Source: Marsupella aquatica (lineage: Eukaryota > Marchantiophyta). From it: a stretch of 64,000 nt of DNA. Positions 59,281-64,000 of this stretch are shown one piece after another; position 1 is the stretch's first letter, and every line of letters starts with the position of its first letter. The position numbers and the translations under genes are program-made. The notes beneath the pieces were generated by a model. That model was not told the origin of the DNA. It did no database searches and was given only the letters and a program-made list of their open reading frames with translations. The stretch lies in assembly GCA_973895155.1 (NCBI GenBank), contig OZ316892.1, positions 7,316,001-7,380,000 on the forward strand, written 5' to 3'.

Positions 59281-62200
59281 GTCCTCTTATTTTTCTCCCC
59301 TGAACCTCCACCTCAACTCCCCAGCTCCCCAACTCCCCAACTCCCCAATTCCCCAATATCACCAAATCTCCACCCAAGCCTCCCAAGCATGCAGAGACCG
59401 ATCTAATCTGTATCCAATCTCGTAAATTCCAATGCTCTTGAGTTTTCTTGAACACGCTTGGACCCCGACCACCCGCAGATTACGAGTTGGCTCTCGAAAA
59501 CCGGAATCTGGAGCCTGAGATGATGAGACCTGTAAGATTCATAAATTGTCCCATCCACCGCCTGACACATGCAGGCAGAGGAGACACGCCATAGAGAGAA
59601 ACAATGCACCGTTTCAGAAGTGCTTTGCCTTCCGTGACACCAAATTCACCGTAGAATCATCGTTTCCCTGCACGCTACACGGAACGCTCGATTCTCGAGG
59701 AGGGTCTTCTTCGGATGGTTGTACCTAACTCCATCCCCTCTGTTCTCCCCTCCTAGGCATGCTTCATTAATTCCTGACTCCCTCCTACTCGACAAGAACA
59801 ATCGCGACCCAATCGCGACCCACACACAGTAATTCTATTCCAGTTGAATTATAAGATTAGATTCGCTTCTCTGGGCTGGGCTGATATGGGAAGGACTGGC
59901 CTGCCCTCAACTAAGTAAATATTCGGTCTCCTTCAACAATCCGTCTGCCTGCCTGTCTGCCTGACTCTGAGCGCTGATGTTTACCTCCAAGCAGAGTAAA
60001 ATATCGCAATTTCTGCAGAATTTCAGGATCTCTTCTAAAGTGACGTCTTCTGTTCCCACGTCCACTCTCGGAAGATGGCACGGCGGGGAGCAACAGTGAC
60101 GGTAGACAAGACACACACGCAAACTAGGCTTGCGGCGAAATCCTCCCAGATTCATCAGCAAAGTCCTCTTCCTTGCAGTCCATGCAGGGAGTCAAATCAA
60201 ATACGAGCATAACACGAATGAAAAAACGAATTCTCGCAAACTAGTGCAAGTATGTCACTCTCGTCTATCACCCAATTCAATCCTGTTTCCGGGTCAAGCT
60301 AGAGTGCCCCCAAACGTTGTAATTCAAAGTTTGTTAATCTGCTTGTCAGCAACAGCCTCTCATGAAAGGACTGCACAGAGAAGAAGAACACACGAAATTG
60401 GGTCCGCTTGCAAGACTGTCGACACTATTTCCTCCCCACCTCCAATGTCATGTCGTGTCAGGGGAGGAGAGGGGAGGGAAGCATTCACGCAAACTGTCGA
60501 AGCCTTGCTGAAGCAGAAAACCGGAGCCCAACCTTTGTGGAGATATGCAGTACAATTGTCAGGCACTGGTCCCCGAACACCATCACATTCTTCCGCATAT
60601 TTCTGCAGGATGAGACCCACGAACGACACACTCACCAACACAGTGACGTCATAATTGTCTTGCTGAATTTCGATGGACGAAAGATCCAACGGTTCACTCT
60701 AAAAGGCAAGCAGGCACGAAGATAGATTCGTCTTTTGTCGATTCCCCAAACGCCCGACACATTAAAAAATCGGGGAAAATCCTGTATGTGCTTTGCTGTC
60801 CCATTTTCTGTCCTGAATGGTGTGGTGGTTTGTGGTGCGCGCTTGTCCGCCGCCTCTATGTGAACTTTCACACCCCTCCTACCTTTTAGCCGCTACTTTT
60901 GCTCCTCGAGACTCCATGCAAGAATTGTGGCCATGCAACAGCAATCTGTCTTCGCGCCGTTCCCTTACTTTTGTCAATCATTCTATCCAGTGCTCTATCT
61001 CTCTATCCATTCCATACATCCAAGTGACAGCCGAAAATGAGCAATCTCATTGGGAAAAGCGTGAAAACTAATGTGAGAATTCTCTCCACGGAAGCTCTCT
61101 GCCAGGGACTATGGACGGCTGGATGGACGGACGTACAGATAGCAGTGACGTTTCCCATTCCCTGACGAATGCATCCCTCGAATATATACCGCAGTGAATG
61201 GATGAATGGATCGACAGCTGCACTGCTGCCTTAGTCGTAACTGGCGTTCGGAGATATTCTGGACACTGACGGGTTTTCTACATCTGAATCAACTCGTTGC
61301 CAATTTTCCATGACATTCTAGTACGTACATTTTAATCGACATGATCTCATGATCCAATTTATTTGATTGAACCTTCGTTATGGTGTAGCAAGCCCATCTG
61401 GTTCAGTCACTGCTAAAGATTCAGTGTTGTTGGTCGTCTTTCGCTCATTGCAACCATAGTTTGAAAAGGCTATGAGCAGACTTCCGTATTCAAAACACCC
61501 ATCCAAAACGTTGTGCGAGTTTCTCAGAAAAGAAAGAAGGCAGACATGATCCGTTTAAGTGGCAGACATGATCCGTTTAAGTGGCAGACAAGATTCATTG
61601 AGACCCTGGCAAAGGTTTGCACACGAAAAAGTGGGCGTGCTGACTCTTCGCTTCTCAGGGAACATTCAAGTCAAAGATGGCATACGTACACAACAGTGGT
61701 AACCATTGCTGGACAGGATGCTGGAGAACACACTAGCATCATTTTGCGAAAGGACATACTAGAATTTCGAGGAATGCATAGAAAATTCAGAAAGCAATGT
61801 CCAGATGCCCAGGTTTCCATCGACAATTGACCTGGCCAATGAACTTCACTGTAACTTTCACTGCATTCCAGTAGACTTGCGCCAAGGTGGCGGTATTCAG
61901 AAAACATTCAGGTGCTAGACCGCATCCATGCACGCTCGTGGAAAAGTTCTACATTCGTGGGGGAGAAAAGTGGATTTGATAGTCCTCAAGATCGGTGGTC
62001 TAGCCGAAGTCAGGTCGAACACCATTCAAACAACCCCACGGAAGGCCAATCACCCAAAGAAACTTCCGCTCTCGAACAGAATAACCCTGTTCTGATAACA
62101 GAGTCTCTTTCAACCTTCAATTGAAGCCCAGAGTGGAAGGTCTTAATTACCACATCAAACAAAAAGGCGACAACAGCCTTTGCATTGTAAAGATTGATTC

Positions 62201-63300
62201 CTTCGGACATCTTCATCTAGCTCAAATCAAATGGAAGATATACTGCGCATTGTGATTCATGACTGACCTCCAGGGTCAGTCTGGAGGTCAGTCTCGACAT
62301 TTATCTCCACCGTCTATTCAAAGAACATTTTTTCTCTATCAAATCCTACACCCATGCTTAGGGCTGAGATTTTCAGCAAAGCGATTTGGGAAGGACAAAG
62401 AATGGTATCACATTCTAAATCTGTACATCATCATGGCTATGCAATTGGCTTTGCAATGAGCTCTGAAATGGTCCGAATTGAAGCTATACCTCAAAGGACC
62501 AGGGGTCCCTTGAAGTATTGTTCATCGGAAAGGACGCCTTCTTCGAAAGGGGGCCGTTTTATTTGAAGGGCCATTGGTGGGGGTTGATGTAATGGATGTT
62601 TCCACCCGATGGAAGGTACGCGTGAGGGAAGCAAGAAAGAACACACTACCTGCTGATGATTGTCATCGCAAAAGCTGTGTGATACACCTGGAGAAAAGAG
62701 TTTGCAGTTTACACATTTGCCTCGGAAGATGAGGTGGCAGCACCTGGGAGAAAATAACTTCTCATTGCAACGATTCATGGGTGAAGCTCTCCACAGCCTC
62801 TCAGTATACAGTTCCCCGTGTTGAGACCCACAATTCCTCAGCTTCGATGGATCAATGCTCTACACTGTTGGGGACTCTTGATCACTTCGTTGGTTTCAAG
62901 TGCAAACCTCAACTGACTGATTGGAACTGTGTTTCAACATGCTGTCCTCTTGCTGATCAGCTAAGAAAGGAAGATCAGCATCTCTATGCGTGCCTTGAAT
63001 ATTAGCAGGCCTTCTGTTTGTCTCAAATGCTGGAGCGCAGGTCACTTGGAGTCTACTTAACCCCAATATAATCACCTTCGCTTATTATCCAAAAGGTAGC
63101 CTTTTCCTGCTCCCACATTGACGTCACTTCTCCTGAGAAAGGAATAGTGACCTCGCCAATGCAGACATGTGGTCCCGCTGCCAGCAATACTTGTGGTCTT
63201 AACCTTATTGAAAGAATATGCGAGCACCACTGAAAGTGAAATAAATAAGCTCGAGCTCCACCAAGTAGTTACTAATGCGCTTGATTACCTACATCACAGC
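59281..63300. other. Unassigned intergenic DNA
   Basis: Upstream flank of the F-box gene, then about 4 kb with only short overlapping frames. A pyrimidine-rich cccaactccccaa run lies at 59318-59360, a 20-bp tandem motif (ggcagacatgatccgtttaa) near 61541-61590, and a perfect hairpin at 62261-62293. Confidence 0.4.
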
Positions 63301-63392
63301 CCGATAATCCATCAGCAGAGCTGAAAAATCCTGTTTCGTGTCAAGTATTCAATCTTTGCATATTGAGGAAAATACAAGTGCAAGACACTTAC

Positions 63393-63693
63393 AAGCTGCA
63401 GGTTTTGAGCTTCCTCTTCAGATATGGAAGCAAGTTTCTGACTCCAGATCTGCAATCCATTCATACCACTTGCAATGCTATCCATGTCCAGGCCATCTGC
63501 AATTCTGGCCTTTTCTGCCGAGAAATAATTTCGTGCAGAGTCGAACCAATGCAGTGAATCGAATTGCCTCTCTTGACCAAGCACCTGCATCAGTATCAGC
63601 AATATTATTAAACTTCTTGAGAACCGCAGTCGTAATTTGGTTTGCGAAATGTTCTAACCAATTCCCAAACTTTTCGAGCCCCAGCGCAGGCAT
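63393..63693 (-). CDS. Exon(s) of an unrecognised minus-strand gene
   Basis: A protein-like frame (QERQFDSLHWFDSARNYFSA, ..KARIADGLDMDSIASGMNG.., ..LASISEEEAQNLQL) runs from about 63582 to 63393 and ends in a perfect splice donor GTAAGT (63392-63387) at a codon boundary. It may start at an ATG at about 63588 or follow an acceptor (ctgatgcag). Just upstream, another frame beginning MPALGLEKFGNWLEHFANQI (63693) is also protein-like but in a different phase. I could not fix the join or the next exon. The family is unknown. Confidence 0.45.
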
Positions 63694-64000
63694 TCGAGGG
63701 CCCCTTCGCGAGCTCCGACAATCTCTCCGGCAAAAAACAAAAGCGTGTTCTTTGCGTTAAATAATCTCAGCATCCATTTCTTCATTGTTGGCTTTGCCGC
63801 AAATCAAATTGAAATTCATATTGAAGCAGCCGACCGCAAACCTAGTTCAACTACAAGGGTAGATTGGCGGGTAAATATATAAGAGGTCCAACCTACTAAT
63901 ACAAGAGTACAATATAAGAGCAAAGACTCTTATATTGGCTATTGGAATGAGATAAAAGAAGATATTATCCCCTCATTAGGAAAGGATGGACAAAACGTCC
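63694..64000. other. Right edge, no gene seen
   Basis: Probably 5' flank or leader of the minus-strand gene at 63393-63693. A perfect 11-bp hairpin, caatataagag/ctcttatattg, lies at 63910-63937. Confidence 0.35.

Noticed and set aside
1-64000. Transfer RNA genes and intact ribosomal RNA genes
   Set aside because: I looked for the usual T-loop and acceptor patterns and found none convincing. The only rRNA-like sequence is the degenerate 5S element at 33 kb.

Overview
The window is nuclear DNA of a land plant. Recognisable genes include a CDKF-type cyclin-dependent kinase, two germin-like proteins, a Yippee protein, a plant-type RTF2 with an N-terminal ubiquitin-like domain, a FRIGIDA-like protein and an F-box/leucine-rich-repeat protein of the Arabidopsis At5g67140 type. 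Two genes show clean GT-AG introns. Most of the others are uninterrupted. Long intergenic tracts are filled with decayed transposons and short tandem repeats. I see nothing specific to flowering plants. A bryophyte or lycophyte is my inference, held loosely.

Layout. 1-1413 holds the 5' part of a CDKF kinase on the minus strand, running off the left edge. 1.4-6.7 kb is non-coding, with one possible first exon and a hairpin-rich repeat tract. 6669-8656 is a Mutator-like element with about 0.4 kb terminal inverted repeats, a 9-bp target duplication and transposase remains. About 8.69-12.31 kb and 18.57-21.87 kb are two direct copies of one block, each with a germin-like gene on the minus strand. 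Between them lie an inverted-repeat element whose two ends both look like Helitron 3' ends, a Helitron helicase fragment, and a repeat related to a 5S rRNA-derived element at 33 kb. 21.9-28.4 kb is repeats and unassigned sequence. 28.4-28.8 kb is the Yippee gene. 33.8-34.5 kb is a TIP30-like Rossmann protein. 37.3-38.4 kb is RTF2. 39.5-40.15 kb carries more Helitron-type termini. 42.7-43.2 kb encodes a probable secreted proline-rich protein. 45.6-46.35 kb is a six-unit hairpin repeat, followed by the FRIGIDA-like gene (47.06-50.18 kb, three exons). 56.6-59.3 kb is the five-exon F-box/LRR gene on the minus strand. Near the right edge is at least one exon of an unrecognised minus-strand gene.

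The genes do not form a pathway. They are independent housekeeping or regulatory genes: CDK activation, replication and splicing control, SCF ubiquitination, flowering or chromatin-type regulation, and apoplastic germins. The structural interest lies in the transposons: a germin duplication bounded by mobile elements, Helitron-type ends in inverted orientation with about 20-bp minisatellites, and a 5S-derived repeat. I did not find a clearly new multi-gene system. The best leads are the inverted Helitron-end element, the six-unit hairpin array upstream of the FRIGIDA-like gene, and the possible cleavage site in the RTF2 ubiquitin fusion.
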